NCBI GenBank assembly: GCA_945889005.1
Contig: CAMDBI010000009.1
Span: 45,074-109,073 of the forward strand
Source of the DNA: Bacteroides fragilis
Lineage (GTDB): Bacteria > Bacteroidota > Bacteroidia > Bacteroidales > DTGW01
Reading direction: 5' to 3'
DNA length: 64,000 nucleotides
Positions within the stretch are counted from its first letter, which is position 1. The number at the start of each line of letters is the position of its first letter. Shown here piece by piece: positions 55,905 through 64,000 of this stretch. The notes under the pieces are model-generated. The model was not told the DNA's origin. It was given only the letters and a program-made list of their open reading frames with translations, and made no database searches. The position numbers and the translations under genes were made by a program.

Positions 55905-57536
55905 ATGATTAACTGGATTAAAAACAATGATGCATTAGGTACTGTAAATAGAGGTGTACCATGCGAATCGGGATTGTGCACTCTTTGCCAATCGTCATGC
56001 AAAGGCACTTGCGAAACTTGGATGTCGTCGCTCGTTGGTCGTAAAATTCTTTACCCACGTAATTTTGGCGATATTACATCTGGTGCTAACAATATTACTG
56101 CTATTGGTGCCGGATATCATTCGTTACGTATTCAAGGCTATGCATATGGTGCTCATGGTACAAGCAACAATAGTGCCGATCATTGCTTATTTACCAATGT
56201 AAATGTTGAAACTAGTTTTGGCAATGAAATTAAAACCAAATGCCGTGTTCCAATTATGACTGGCGCTCTTGGATCTACTTTTATTGCTGCTAAGTATTGG
56301 AATTCATTTGCAGTAGGTGCTGCTCTTTCGGGTATTCCGATTGTTGTTGGCGAAAATGTTGTAGGTGTCGATAAACAATCTGAAATGTCGGGTGGAAAAA
56401 TTATCAATGCTCCTGAACTTAATCGAAGGGTTGACACATTCTTGAAATACTACGATGGTTACGGTGCTATAATTGTACAAATGAACGTAGAAGATACTCG
56501 TAATGGTGTTGCGGAATATATTATTGGCAAATATGGCGATAAAGTAATAATTGAACTGAAATGGGGACAAGGTGCTAAAGATATAGGTGGAGAAATTCAA
56601 GTTTCAAGTATCGATTATGCTAAATTCCTGAAAGATAGAGGTTATTTGGTTGACCCAGACCCGTACGATCCAACTGTACAAGCTGCATACGAATCAAGAG
56701 CTATTACATCATTTGCACGTCATAGCCGCTTAGGTGGTACCGACCTTTCGAGTGCCGAAGAAGTTAAGAAATCGTTTATGGATTCGGTTGCATATTTACG
56801 CAAACTTGGATACAAACGAATTACTCTTAAAACTGGTGCTTACGGTATGGAAGCACTTGCAATGGCTATCAGATTCTCGGCCGATGCTAAGCTCGATTTG
56901 CTTACTATTGATGGTTCTGGTGGCGGAACTGGTATGAGTCCTTGGAACATGATGCAACATTGGGGAGTTACTTCTCTTCATCTTCATGCCAAAACTTACG
57001 AATATTGCCAAATATTAGAAAAGAAAGGTATTAAAGTGCCTGATATTTCTTTTGCCGGTGGTTTTGCTCGCGAAGACCACATGTTTAAAGCTCTGGCTCT
57101 AGGTGCTCCTTATACTAAAATAGTTTGTATGGGTCGCGCTCCTATGATTCCTGGTTTCTTAGGTAGCAATATTGAAGGGGTATTTAAACCCGAAAAACGT
57201 GCCGAACTTAACGGACATTGGGAAGAATTACCTGCTTCGGTATCGGCTAGAGGCAAATTCCCTGAAGAAATATTTGCAGGATGGGAAGAAGTGAAAAATA
57301 AAGTTGGTAAAGACGAAATGAAGAACATTCCTTTTGGGGCTGTTGCTATGTACACTTATAGCGATAAACTAAAATGTGGTTTACAGCAATTTATGGCTGG
57401 TGCTCGTCGTTTCAACCTTTCTGAAGTCAAACGCGACGATCTAATGTCGGCAAACCCTGAAACTAAAGATTTAACAGGGCTTCCACTTATGACTGAGGCT
57501 CTCGATGCAGAGGCTAAGATGGTATTAAATATGTAA
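55905..57536 (+). CDS. FMN-binding glutamate-synthase-like protein
   Basis: 543 residues. A Cys-rich N-terminus (ESGLCTLCQSSCKGTCETW, five Cys between ~24 and 38) could hold an iron-sulfur cluster. The remainder is the TIM-barrel FMN domain of glutamate synthase: IIVQMNVEDTR, IIELKWGQGAKDIGGEI, LTIDGSGGGTGMSPW and DISFAGGFAREDHMFKALALGA. The amidotransferase domain and the usual GltB central and C-terminal domains are absent, so it is not a whole glutamate synthase. The natural reaction is unknown. With its strong Shine-Dalgarno it may have come from a Firmicute-like donor; that is inference. Confidence 0.82.
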   Translation: MINWIKNNDALGTVNRGVPCESGLCTLCQSSCKGTCETWMSSLVGRKILYPRNFGDITSGANNITAIGAGYHSLRIQGYAYGAHGTSNNSADHCLFTNVNVETSFGNEIKTKCRVPIMTGALGSTFIAAKYWNSFAVGAALSGIPIVVGENVVGVDKQSEMSGGKIINAPELNRRVDTFLKYYDGYGAIIVQMNVEDTRNGVAEYIIGKYGDKVIIELKWGQGAKDIGGEIQVSSIDYAKFLKDRGYLVDPDPYDPTVQAAYESRAITSFARHSRLGGTDLSSAEEVKKSFMDSVAYLRKLGYKRITLKTGAYGMEALAMAIRFSADAKLDLLTIDGSGGGTGMSPWNMMQHWGVTSLHLHAKTYEYCQILEKKGIKVPDISFAGGFAREDHMFKALALGAPYTKIVCMGRAPMIPGFLGSNIEGVFKPEKRAELNGHWEELPASVSARGKFPEEIFAGWEEVKNKVGKDEMKNIPFGAVAMYTYSDKLKCGLQQFMAGARRFNLSEVKRDDLMSANPETKDLTGLPLMTEALDAEAKMVLNM

Positions 57537-57558
57537 CTCTTGTTTAATCAAATATTTT

Positions 57559-57593
57559 AAAAATCCTCTGGAGTTTCCAGGGGATTTTTTTTT
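57559..57593 (+). terminator. Terminator of the glutamate-synthase-like gene
   Basis: The arm 57559-57572 (AAAAATCCTCTGGA) pairs with 57576-57589 (TCCAGGGGATTTTT) with one G-U pair, a 3-nt loop and nine T. Confidence 0.9.
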
Positions 57594-57625
57594 GCTCATT
57601 ATTCAATAAAATAAATGATCAATAT

Positions 57626-57793
57626 ATAATGTCGTTTAGTTAAAAAAATACCCCAACCCCTTATGTTTCGACTACGCTCAACAACCAGGGGCAATAACAT
57701 GGCAGTACGGCAGTTGTCCCTTATCGGTTACTGAGCTTAGTCGAAGTAAAGGGGAGCAGAGGAGGTTTAAAAAATATTAACTATACGACATTG
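57626..57793. mobile_element. MITE-like hairpin element with 9-bp flanking direct repeat
   Basis: Terminal inverted repeats at 57628-57643 (AATGTCGTTTAGTTAA) and 57777-57792 match at 15 of 16 positions. Inner segments also pair in order (CCCCTT/AAGGGG, TTCGACTA/TAGTCGAA, GCTCA/TGAGC, CAACC/GGTTA, GGGGCAA/TTGTCCC), so almost the whole 168 bp folds on itself. GATCAATAT occurs just outside on both sides (57617-57625 and 57794-57802), like a target site duplication. No open frame inside. Confidence 0.7.
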
Positions 57794-57935
57794 GATCAAT
57801 ATTATATAATATTATGATATAGATGATAAATAAAATAGTTAGATAGTTTTTTATTATCAAAATAATATTTAATTTTACACTGAAAGAAACTTTTTTAAAA
57901 AAGAATGAAAACTTATCATTTAATTATTTTTAAAA

Positions 57936-58862
57936 ATGGAACTTATTAATTCGAGTCAAGCAAATTTCGAAGATTTAAAAAATAATTCTTTCGATGTATT
58001 TATCACATCTTGTGGTTATGATTGGCGATCAATACATTTATTAAAACAAATAAACATTACATGTAGCAAAAAAATTGCATTTCAAAATGGCAATCAATAC
58101 AATCCATTGATAAAAGATTATTTAGTTCAAAACGGTTTTTTTATATATGATATTGATAGCAATTCAATTACAGATTTTAATAAAATATACACAAATTTAT
58201 ATTGTAACAACCCTAAATTCGATTATAAAATAATTATTGATTATTCATCGATGCCACAAGCAGTTTATGGAGGATTTATTCATTTCTTAACATGCCTTGA
58301 AACAGAAATTAAAAATTTTACAATATACTTTTCATTTACACAAGGGAATTATTTGCAAACCAATTTGCACCTACACGAAAGCTCTCCAAGTTCTATATTT
58401 TCTGACATTTCGGGAAATAATAATAAGAAAAAAGCTCTTATTTTGGGTGTAAATCAGAATGAATTAGATACAAAACGAATCATTGACTATTTTAAACCCG
58501 AACAATGTTTTTTATTTTTACCTAAGCAACCATTTGAAGAAAAACTTTATAAAAAAGTGGTTGAAATGCATCAATCTTTTAAAAATAAAATTAGTCAATG
58601 CCAAATTTTCTCATATTTGATCGACAATATTGGAGAAATAGATCGTGAACTAACATGTATATGCCATAAACTACGGCTCGATCATAAAATAATACTCATG
58701 TCGATGGGGCCAGAATCATTCTCATTGGCCTCATATTTGCTTTATTCCAGATACCCAGATATTGATATATGGCATACAATGCCTTCAAAATCAGAATTGA
58801 AGCCAATAGATATTCCCATTATTCAAAAAACTGTTTTTACTTCAGAAGGTGACGATTATTAA
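57936..58862 (+). CDS. Unrecognised protein, possibly two Rossmann-like domains
   Basis: 308 residues, no signal peptide or membrane segment. The N-terminal half has FDVFITSCGYDWRS, then IIIDYSSMPQAVYGG and IYFSFTQGNY. The C-terminal half has ALILGVNQNELDTKRIIDYF, CFLFLPKQPFEEK and IILMSMGPESFSLASYLLYSRYPDIDIWHTMPS. Alternating hydrophobic strands with Gly/Ser turns suggest nucleotide- or ligand-binding alpha/beta folds. The SxGPxxxSLAxxLxxxRYP pattern reminds me of CARF/SAVED-like sensor domains, but this is a weak impression. The gene is A+T-rich, stands alone between a mobile element and a 311-bp gap, and may be horizontally acquired. Confidence 0.7.
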   Translation: MELINSSQANFEDLKNNSFDVFITSCGYDWRSIHLLKQINITCSKKIAFQNGNQYNPLIKDYLVQNGFFIYDIDSNSITDFNKIYTNLYCNNPKFDYKIIIDYSSMPQAVYGGFIHFLTCLETEIKNFTIYFSFTQGNYLQTNLHLHESSPSSIFSDISGNNNKKKALILGVNQNELDTKRIIDYFKPEQCFLFLPKQPFEEKLYKKVVEMHQSFKNKISQCQIFSYLIDNIGEIDRELTCICHKLRLDHKIILMSMGPESFSLASYLLYSRYPDIDIWHTMPSKSELKPIDIPIIQKTVFTSEGDDY

Positions 58863-59173
58863 TGATCTACTACAATAAATTAAAGATTGTAAATTCACAA
58901 AATTAGAATTTTTCAAATTATTAAATCAGTGTACTTAATTCGTTATATATTTATAAAACACATTTTGTAATCAACTTACCTATAAATATTTACTTCAATT
59001 TCGCCAAATTTTTCTACTATTTTAGTTTTCAGATAAAACATTCTCAATATTTTGTTGTTTTTAAGCTAAAATAATCTACTTCGTATTTAATTACATTTAA
59101 AATTATGCAATTAACGATTTTATAGCCAAAGTAGATTGATTATTCATATTATTTAAAAACAACTCTTGAAAAT
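58863..59173. other. Gene-free A+T-rich leader of the 2-oxoacid dehydrogenase operon
   Basis: 311 bp. AATCTACTT (59073-59081) and AAGTAGATT (59129-59137) form a 9-bp inverted repeat, 36 nt before the E2 start; it may be a 5'-UTR stem. The six-codon frame inside (ATG at 59105) looks incidental. No full TAnnTTTG promoter was seen. Confidence 0.4.
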
Positions 59174-60439
59174 ATGTCACAATTTGAATTGAAAATGCCA
59201 AAACTAGGCGAGAGTGTCGAAGAAGCAACTATTACCAAATGGTTTGTAAAAGTAGGCGACATGGTAGAAGACGATCAAGCTCTTTTGGAAATTGCAACAG
59301 ATAAGGTCGATTCGGAAATTCCAAGTCCGGTTAGTGGACGTATCGTAAAAATTTTATATCAGGAAGGAGAGAAAGTAGTAGTTGGGAAAGTAATAGCAAT
59401 TATAGATTTGTCGGGCGATGCAGAAATTGCAGTACAGGAATCAAGCATTCAACTTCAATCAAAAGTTTCAGAAATTCCTCAAAAAGGAAATCAAAAAAGT
59501 TTATCAACACACGAATCGACTCGTTTTTATAGTCCTTTGGTGCGTTCTATTGCATCAAAAGAAAACATTAGTCTTACTGAACTTGATGCACTCACCGGAT
59601 CGGGTTTGGGTAACAGGGTAAGTAAAAATGACATTCTCAATTACATCAAAACAAGAAAAAATCACCAATCAATTACTGAGCAACCTAGCAAGCCTGTTAA
59701 TAAAGAATTGCCCAAGGTATCGGTTTCGATAGGAGCCAACGATCAAATAGTGGAAATGGATCGTATGCGCCGTCTTATTGCCGACCACATGGTTTTGAGC
59801 AAGCAGGTTTCGCCACATGTTACAAATTTCGTTGAAGCCGATGTTACTAATTTGGTGCAATGGCGCAATAAAAACAAAGATGCTTTCGAAAAGAAAAATG
59901 GTGTAAAACTTACATTTATGCCTGCATTTATAGAAGCTACAGCAAAGGCATTGCGCGATTTTCCGGGAGTGAATGCATCTGTTGATGGATATAATGTAAT
60001 TCTAAGAAATCAGGTAAATATTGGAATTGCGGTTGCCTTGCCATCTGGTAATCTTATTGTTCCTGTAATTAAGAATGCCGATATGTTAAATACTGCTGGG
60101 TTAAGTGTAGAAATGAATCGTTTGGCTGATAGTGCCCGGAACAATAAGCTTAGTCCCGACGATATTCAGGGAGGAACATTTACTATTACTAATTTTGGTT
60201 CGTTTCGCAACATGGCAGGAACACCCATTATTAATCAACCACAAGTGGCTATTTTGGCAACAGGTTCTATAGAAAAAAAACCGGCAGTTCTTGAGCTTCC
60301 TTCAGGCGATGTTATTGCTATTCGTCACAAAATGATGCTGTCGCTTTCGTACGATCACCGTATTGTCGATGGTGTGTTGGGTGGTAGTTTTCTGAGAAGA
60401 ATTGCAGATTATCTGGAACAATGGAAGGTTAATGACTAA
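59174..60439 (+). CDS. Dihydrolipoamide acyltransferase (E2) of a 2-oxoacid dehydrogenase
   Basis: 421 residues. One lipoyl domain (~1-78, lipoyl-Lys in EIATDKVDSEIPSP), a linker, the peripheral subunit-binding domain (~118-155: SPLVRSIASKENISLTELDAL) and the catalytic core (~190-421) with GTFTITNFGSF and the active-site SYDHRIVDG. With the fused E1 downstream it likely oxidises branched-chain 2-oxoacids or pyruvate. The stop codon falls in a dispersed repeat. No E3 gene is present in the window. Confidence 0.92.
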   Translation: MSQFELKMPKLGESVEEATITKWFVKVGDMVEDDQALLEIATDKVDSEIPSPVSGRIVKILYQEGEKVVVGKVIAIIDLSGDAEIAVQESSIQLQSKVSEIPQKGNQKSLSTHESTRFYSPLVRSIASKENISLTELDALTGSGLGNRVSKNDILNYIKTRKNHQSITEQPSKPVNKELPKVSVSIGANDQIVEMDRMRRLIADHMVLSKQVSPHVTNFVEADVTNLVQWRNKNKDAFEKKNGVKLTFMPAFIEATAKALRDFPGVNASVDGYNVILRNQVNIGIAVALPSGNLIVPVIKNADMLNTAGLSVEMNRLADSARNNKLSPDDIQGGTFTITNFGSFRNMAGTPIINQPQVAILATGSIEKKPAVLELPSGDVIAIRHKMMLSLSYDHRIVDGVLGGSFLRRIADYLEQWKVND

Positions 60440-60463
60440 TTACAAATGACGAATGACTAATAA
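60430..60463. repeat. TCATTAGT microrepeat, fourth copy (reverse)
   Basis: AATGACTAATTACAAATGAC and GAATGACTAATAA: the reverse complement of the words at 3753, 6286 and 51047. It overlaps the last codons and stop of the E2 gene. Confidence 0.65.
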
Positions 60464-60518
60464 ATAATGAAAATTCACGTAGATAAGTGTTACTTGAGTA
60501 AAAATAAATCAATAAAAT

Positions 60519-62606
60519 ATGGAAGCAACTTTAGAAAAAGAAGTTCATACAAAGAAGAAAAAAACAGAAAAAGATAATAAATTTGGTATTTTAACAACCG
60601 ATACCGCTACTTTAAAAAAATGGTATCATTTAATGGTTTTGGGACGTTCGTTGGACGACCGTGCTCCCAATTATCTTAAACAAGCCATTGGCTGGTCGTA
60701 TCATGCACCATTTGCCGGTCACGATGGTATTCAATTGGCGGTAGGGCAGTTGTTCAACAAAGAAACCGATCATCTTTACCCATATTACCGCGATATGATG
60801 ACCGCATTATCTGCCGGACTTTCAGCCCAAGAGATAATATGCAACGGTATATCGAAAGATAACGATGTTGCTGGTGGCGGTCGCCACATGAGCAACCACT
60901 TTGCTAAACCAGCATGGAATGTACATAATGTTTCGTCGGCAACCGGAAACCATGCCCCACAAGCTGTTGGAACAGCCCGAGCAATGAAAAGAAATAAACA
61001 TAAAGGAGTTGTAATAAGTTCTCAAGGCGAATCGTCGGTTTCAGAAGGTTATGTATATGAAGCCATAAATGGTGCTTCGAACGAGAAAGTTCCCGTTTTG
61101 TTTGTCATTCAGGACAATGGTTATGGAATTTCGGTTCCCAAAAAGGATCAAACAGCTAACCGTAAAGTGGTCGATAATTTTATTGGCATCAAAGACCTTA
61201 AAATCTTTTATTGCAATGGCAAGGACGTATTCGATTCGATGAACGTTGTAACCGAAGCATATAATTATGTAAAAAACAATCAAATGCCAGCAATGGTTCA
61301 TGCCAATTGTGTTCGCATACATTCTCATTCAAATAGCGACCGTCACGAACTTTATCGCGACGATTATGAACTCAATTATGTAAAAGAATACGATCCATTA
61401 GCAAAGTACCGACGTTTGATATTGCGATACAAACGCCTGACCGAAAGCGAATTGTTAGCTATTGAGGCAGAAGTAAAAGAAGAGGTCAAAAAAGCCCATC
61501 AGTTTGCCATGGCATCGCCCGATCCTTCGCCCGATTCGATTCTCGACTATGTTATTGCAGAAGATTTTAAATCGACCAAATATCCCGAAGGATTGCACAA
61601 TCTTGAAACTGAGCCCAAAAAGCTCATTGAGGGAATCAACGAAACACTTAAAGCAGAGTTTCGTAACAATCCGGATACATTTCTTTGGGGACAAGATATT
61701 GCAAACAAAGAAAAAGGCGGAATATTCAATGTGAGCAAAGGGATGCAAAAAGAATTCGGAAAGGAGAGGGTATTCAATGCTCCTATTGCCGAAGATTATA
61801 TAATGGCTACTGCAAATGGCTTTAGTCGATTCAACGACAATATTCGTGTAGTGATTGAAGGAGCTGAGTTTGCCGATTATTTTTGGCCTGCCATGGAACA
61901 GTTTGTCGACACTACACACGATTACTGGAGGTCTAAGGGCCAATTTTCGCCAAATATAATAGTTAGACTTGCTTCGGGCGGTTATATTGGCGGCGGATTG
62001 TACCATTCGCAAACAATTGAAGGAACCTTAACAACATTTCCCGGTTGCCGGGTGGTATACCCTTCGTTTGCCGACGATGCTGCTGGTTTGCTTCGTACAG
62101 CTTTCCGTTCGAGAGGTATGACAGTTTTTCTTGAACCAAAAGCATTGTACAATGCTCCTAAGGCTGCAACTCCAGTTCCAGACGATTTTGAAGTGCCGTT
62201 TGGCAAAGCTCGTATTCGTTTGGTCGGCAACGATCTTACTATTTTAACTTATGGAAATACTACTCATTTTTGTATAGAAGCGGCTCTTCAATTGGCTCAA
62301 GATAAAGGATACTCTATAGAGGTTGTCGATCTTAGATCTCTTTCACCTCTCGACGAGGAAACCATTTTCAATTCGGTAAAAAAGACCGGACGAGTGCTTA
62401 TAGTGCATGAAGACAAAGTTTTTGGAGGTTTTGGAGGTGAACTTTCGGCACTTATTTCCGATAATACATTCGAATATCTCGATGCTCCTGTTAAACGACT
62501 AGGATCGCCATTTACACCTGTTGGTTTTAATCGTATATTGGAAGCAGCCATTCTGCCTAATACCGATAAAATTAAAAATGCAATGATCGAAATTCTTGAA
62601 TATTAA
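60519..62606 (+). CDS. Fused E1 alpha/beta subunit of a 2-oxoacid dehydrogenase
   Basis: 695 residues. The alpha half (~20-345) has the thiamine diphosphate motif (VVISSQGESSVSEGYVYEA ... IQDNGYGIS) and HMSNHFAKPAWNV. The beta half (~365-695) has WGQDIANKEKGGIFNVSKG, FNAPIAEDYIMATANGFS and VEVVDLRSLSPLDEET-like sequence (IEVVDLRSLSPLDEET). The two chains are separate in many bacteria; the one-piece form is common in Bacteroidota. It decarboxylates the 2-oxoacid and acylates the E2 lipoyl group. The stop codon abuts a dispersed element. Confidence 0.92.
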   Translation: MEATLEKEVHTKKKKTEKDNKFGILTTDTATLKKWYHLMVLGRSLDDRAPNYLKQAIGWSYHAPFAGHDGIQLAVGQLFNKETDHLYPYYRDMMTALSAGLSAQEIICNGISKDNDVAGGGRHMSNHFAKPAWNVHNVSSATGNHAPQAVGTARAMKRNKHKGVVISSQGESSVSEGYVYEAINGASNEKVPVLFVIQDNGYGISVPKKDQTANRKVVDNFIGIKDLKIFYCNGKDVFDSMNVVTEAYNYVKNNQMPAMVHANCVRIHSHSNSDRHELYRDDYELNYVKEYDPLAKYRRLILRYKRLTESELLAIEAEVKEEVKKAHQFAMASPDPSPDSILDYVIAEDFKSTKYPEGLHNLETEPKKLIEGINETLKAEFRNNPDTFLWGQDIANKEKGGIFNVSKGMQKEFGKERVFNAPIAEDYIMATANGFSRFNDNIRVVIEGAEFADYFWPAMEQFVDTTHDYWRSKGQFSPNIIVRLASGGYIGGGLYHSQTIEGTLTTFPGCRVVYPSFADDAAGLLRTAFRSRGMTVFLEPKALYNAPKAATPVPDDFEVPFGKARIRLVGNDLTILTYGNTTHFCIEAALQLAQDKGYSIEVVDLRSLSPLDEETIFNSVKKTGRVLIVHEDKVFGGFGGELSALISDNTFEYLDAPVKRLGSPFTPVGFNRILEAAILPNTDKIKNAMIEILEY

Positions 62607-62777
62607 GGATGTCTCTTAAAATTCGATTTTTTGAGGCGGACGAATTTTTAAACCCGGAGTTTACTACTGTAAATGTGTTACACTGAGCGAAAGCCGAAGT
62701 GAGGAGTTTAAAAATGAAGTCCAACAAAGAACCCCGAAGGGCTCAGCGTAGCTAAAAAGCAGTTTTTAGAGATGCCC
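62607..62777. mobile_element. ~170-bp dispersed element, copy 2
   Basis: The full-length partner of 31312-31480. It starts GGATGTCTCTTAAAATTCG right after the E1 stop and ends GCAGTTTTTAGAGATGCCC; the ends are inverted relative to each other (GGATGTCTCT / AGAGATGCCC). Internal CACTGAGCGAAAGCCGAAGTG and CCCCGAAGGGCTCAGCG-type words are REP-like. No open frame. Position suggests it may form the 3' end of the dehydrogenase mRNA. Confidence 0.7.
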
Positions 62778-62826
62778 TTAAATAAGTATAAACGATAGTT
62801 TAAAATACATTTAACAGCTTATTATA

Positions 62827-63333
62827 ATGAAAAATATATCAGTAATTTATAGTTTTAAAACACAAAAAACAGCCAATGTTGCCAAGGAAATTATTAAAAC
62901 ATTCGATACTGGACGAATTGTAGAATTCAATGCTGAAGAAATCGATGGGGATAAATTTATGCAAAATGATTATCTCATTTTAGGTGTTCCAACATGGTTC
63001 GATGGCGAATTGCCTAATTATTGGGACGAATTTGTTCCTGAACTTGAAACCCTTGACTTGTCGGGAAAAAAAATAGCTCTTTTTGGAAACGGCGATCAAA
63101 TTGGATATCCCGAAAATTTTGTAGATGCAATCGGTCTAATGGCTAGTATTTTAGAAAAACAGGGTGCGAATATAGTTGGTTTTACTTCTATTGAAGGTTA
63201 CAAATTTGAAAAATCGAGAGGTATCAGAGGAAAAGATTTTGTTGGATTGGCTATCGACTTCGAAAACCAAAGCGATCTCAGTACTAAAAGAATTGAAGCT
63301 TGGGTCTATCAATTGAAAAAGGAATTTGTATAA
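62827..63333 (+). CDS. Flavodoxin
   Basis: 168 residues, long-chain flavodoxin by length. ILGVPTWFDGELPNYWDEFVP and ALFGNGDQIGYPENFVDAIG are the FMN-isoalloxazine loops. The phosphate loop near the N-terminus reads YSFKTQKTANVAK rather than the usual xTxTGNT, an odd variation, though Ser/Thr residues remain. It is a soluble electron carrier that replaces ferredoxin under iron limitation. Confidence 0.9.
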   Translation: MKNISVIYSFKTQKTANVAKEIIKTFDTGRIVEFNAEEIDGDKFMQNDYLILGVPTWFDGELPNYWDEFVPELETLDLSGKKIALFGNGDQIGYPENFVDAIGLMASILEKQGANIVGFTSIEGYKFEKSRGIRGKDFVGLAIDFENQSDLSTKRIEAWVYQLKKEFV

Positions 63334-63344
63334 AAAATACAGAG

Positions 63345-63404
63345 ACACAGAAACACAAAGAAAATAATAGTAATTTCTCTGCGCCTTTGTGTCTCTGTGT
63401 TTTA
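63345..63404. terminator. Hairpin terminator between convergent genes, GACACAGAG repeat family
   Basis: ACACAGAAACACAAAG (63345-63360) pairs with CTTTGTGTCTCTGTGT (63385-63400) at 15 of 16 positions, followed by TTTTA. It serves flavodoxin and clpC and shares words with the repeat at 10597. Confidence 0.7.
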
Positions 63405-63405
63405 T

Positions 63406-64000
63406 CTAGTTTGCGTTTATTTCGTGTATGGGTTCAACTTGAATGTTAACCTCTTGCTTTTCGTTATTGAAATCTATTTTCAAAACATCTCCTTCTTTAA
63501 GTGTAGAGCTTATAATGACCTCTGCCATTGGATCTTCAATGTATTTTTGAATGGCTCGTTTAAGGGGTCGTGCTCCAAATTGCAAGTCGTAACCTTTTTC
63601 GATAATAAAATCGCGAGCCTCGGCAGTCAAGTTAACATGATAACCAATTTGTTTAATACGATCATATAATCCTTTGAGTTCTATATCGATTATCGACGAC
63701 AAATCTTCTTTTGTAAGCGTATTGAACAATACAACATCGTCGATACGGTTTAGAAATTCAGGAGCAAATGTTTTTTTCAATGCATTCTGAATCACACTTT
63801 TCGAATATTCGTTGACTTGTGAGACCTTTGCAGAAGTTTGAAAACCAACACCAGTACCAAAATCTTTCAATTGTCGACTGCCAATATTTGAAGTCATAAT
63901 TACTATGCTATTCTTGAAGTCGACTTTACGACCCAAGCTATCTGTAAGCTGCCCCTCGTCCAATACCTGAAGCAACAGGTGGAAAACATCGGGATGTGCT
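63406..64000 (-). CDS. clpC: ClpC/ClpB-type AAA+ ATPase, C-terminal part (cut by window end)
   Basis: The reading frame enters from the right edge as HPDVFHLLLQVLDEGQLTDS and runs ~197 residues to TAG. The second AAA+ module is visible: IVIMTSNIGSRQL (sensor 1), FLNRIDDVVLF (arginine-finger region) and the sensor 2 GARPLKRAIQ, then the small C-terminal D2 domain. It is an unfoldase that feeds ClpP or acts as a disaggregase. The rest of the gene is outside the window, so ClpC versus ClpB is decided only by the short tail; ClpC is more likely. Confidence 0.88.
   Translation of the reverse strand, partial: AHPDVFHLLLQVLDEGQLTDSLGRKVDFKNSIVIMTSNIGSRQLKDFGTGVGFQTSAKVSQVNEYSKSVIQNALKKTFAPEFLNRIDDVVLFNTLTKEDLSSIIDIELKGLYDRIKQIGYHVNLTAEARDFIIEKGYDLQFGARPLKRAIQKYIEDPMAEVIISSTLKEGDVLKIDFNNEKQEVNIQVEPIHEINAN

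Noticed and set aside
57955..58862. Firm assignment of the 308-residue protein to a defence family
   Set aside because: Only a weak pattern resemblance to CARF/SAVED-like folds; without a profile or structure search the function stays open.
59105..59125. Six-codon leader peptide before the 2-oxoacid dehydrogenase operon
   Set aside because: Too short, no amino-acid bias beyond chance and no terminator after it.

Overview
The window looks like a chromosomal segment of a Bacteroidota bacterium, probably Bacteroidales-like. Several things point there. The DNA is A+T-rich. Promoters of the TAnnTTTG type recur (55, 1494, 3816, 6620, 32243, 46180). Most genes lack a Shine-Dalgarno sequence. Families typical of the phylum are present: a TonB-dependent receptor paired with a DUF4249 lipoprotein, a DUF6588 protein, an LptD next to an MCE protein and an amidase, and a one-piece alpha/beta E1 2-oxoacid dehydrogenase. 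No rRNA, CRISPR, prophage or complete insertion sequence was seen. There is one tRNA (Arg, anticodon ACG).

Layout. 1-6.3 kb: a DUF6588 protein, a RelA-type ppGpp synthetase whose hydrolase domain looks dead, and a membrane sensor with a PP2C phosphatase output. 6.3-13.4 kb: a small XRE regulator, then a leucine operon (leuA-leuC-leuD-second synthase-leuB). The operon is preceded by a 23-codon leader peptide, 14 of whose residues are Ile, Leu or Val, and by an intrinsic terminator: a textbook attenuator. 13.5-38.6 kb is dominated by signal transduction: six histidine kinases including a CheA, two of them carrying N-terminal receiver domains, plus four stand-alone response regulators and an Hpt protein. 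These are interleaved with a TonB receptor/DUF4249 pair, a NagD-like phosphatase, a BrkB-like membrane protein, a short-chain dehydrogenase, a SlyD-like isomerase and a nitrilase-family amidase. 38.7-44 kb: ornithine aminotransferase, pyrBI, a YigZ protein and dnaA. 44-51.8 kb: envelope genes (MCE, amidase, LptD), a chemoreceptor, a 46-residue rubredoxin, a cyclophilin and YebC. 51.9-57.5 kb: a three-gene biotin-dependent acyl-CoA carboxylase facing an FMN glutamate-synthase-like gene. 57.5-64 kb: a hairpin mobile element, an unrecognised 308-residue protein, E2 and fused E1 of a 2-oxoacid dehydrogenase, a flavodoxin, and the C-terminal part of a ClpC-type ATPase cut by the window end.

Metabolic theme: branched-chain amino acids. 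The leu operon makes them under apparent attenuation control, and the dehydrogenase and acyl-CoA carboxylase could act on their breakdown products; that link is inference. Regulatory theme: many multi-PAS kinases with adjacent regulators.

Intergenic DNA is rich in small repeats. A ~170-bp element occurs twice (31312 and 62607). A full-length hairpin element at 57626 has 16-bp terminal inverted repeats and a 9-bp flanking direct repeat. REP-like units and low-complexity word repeats (TCATTAGT, GACACAGAG, TCTATTATCT families) fill many gaps. The strongest candidates for something little described are the leader-peptide attenuator, the two element families and the orphan gene at 57936.
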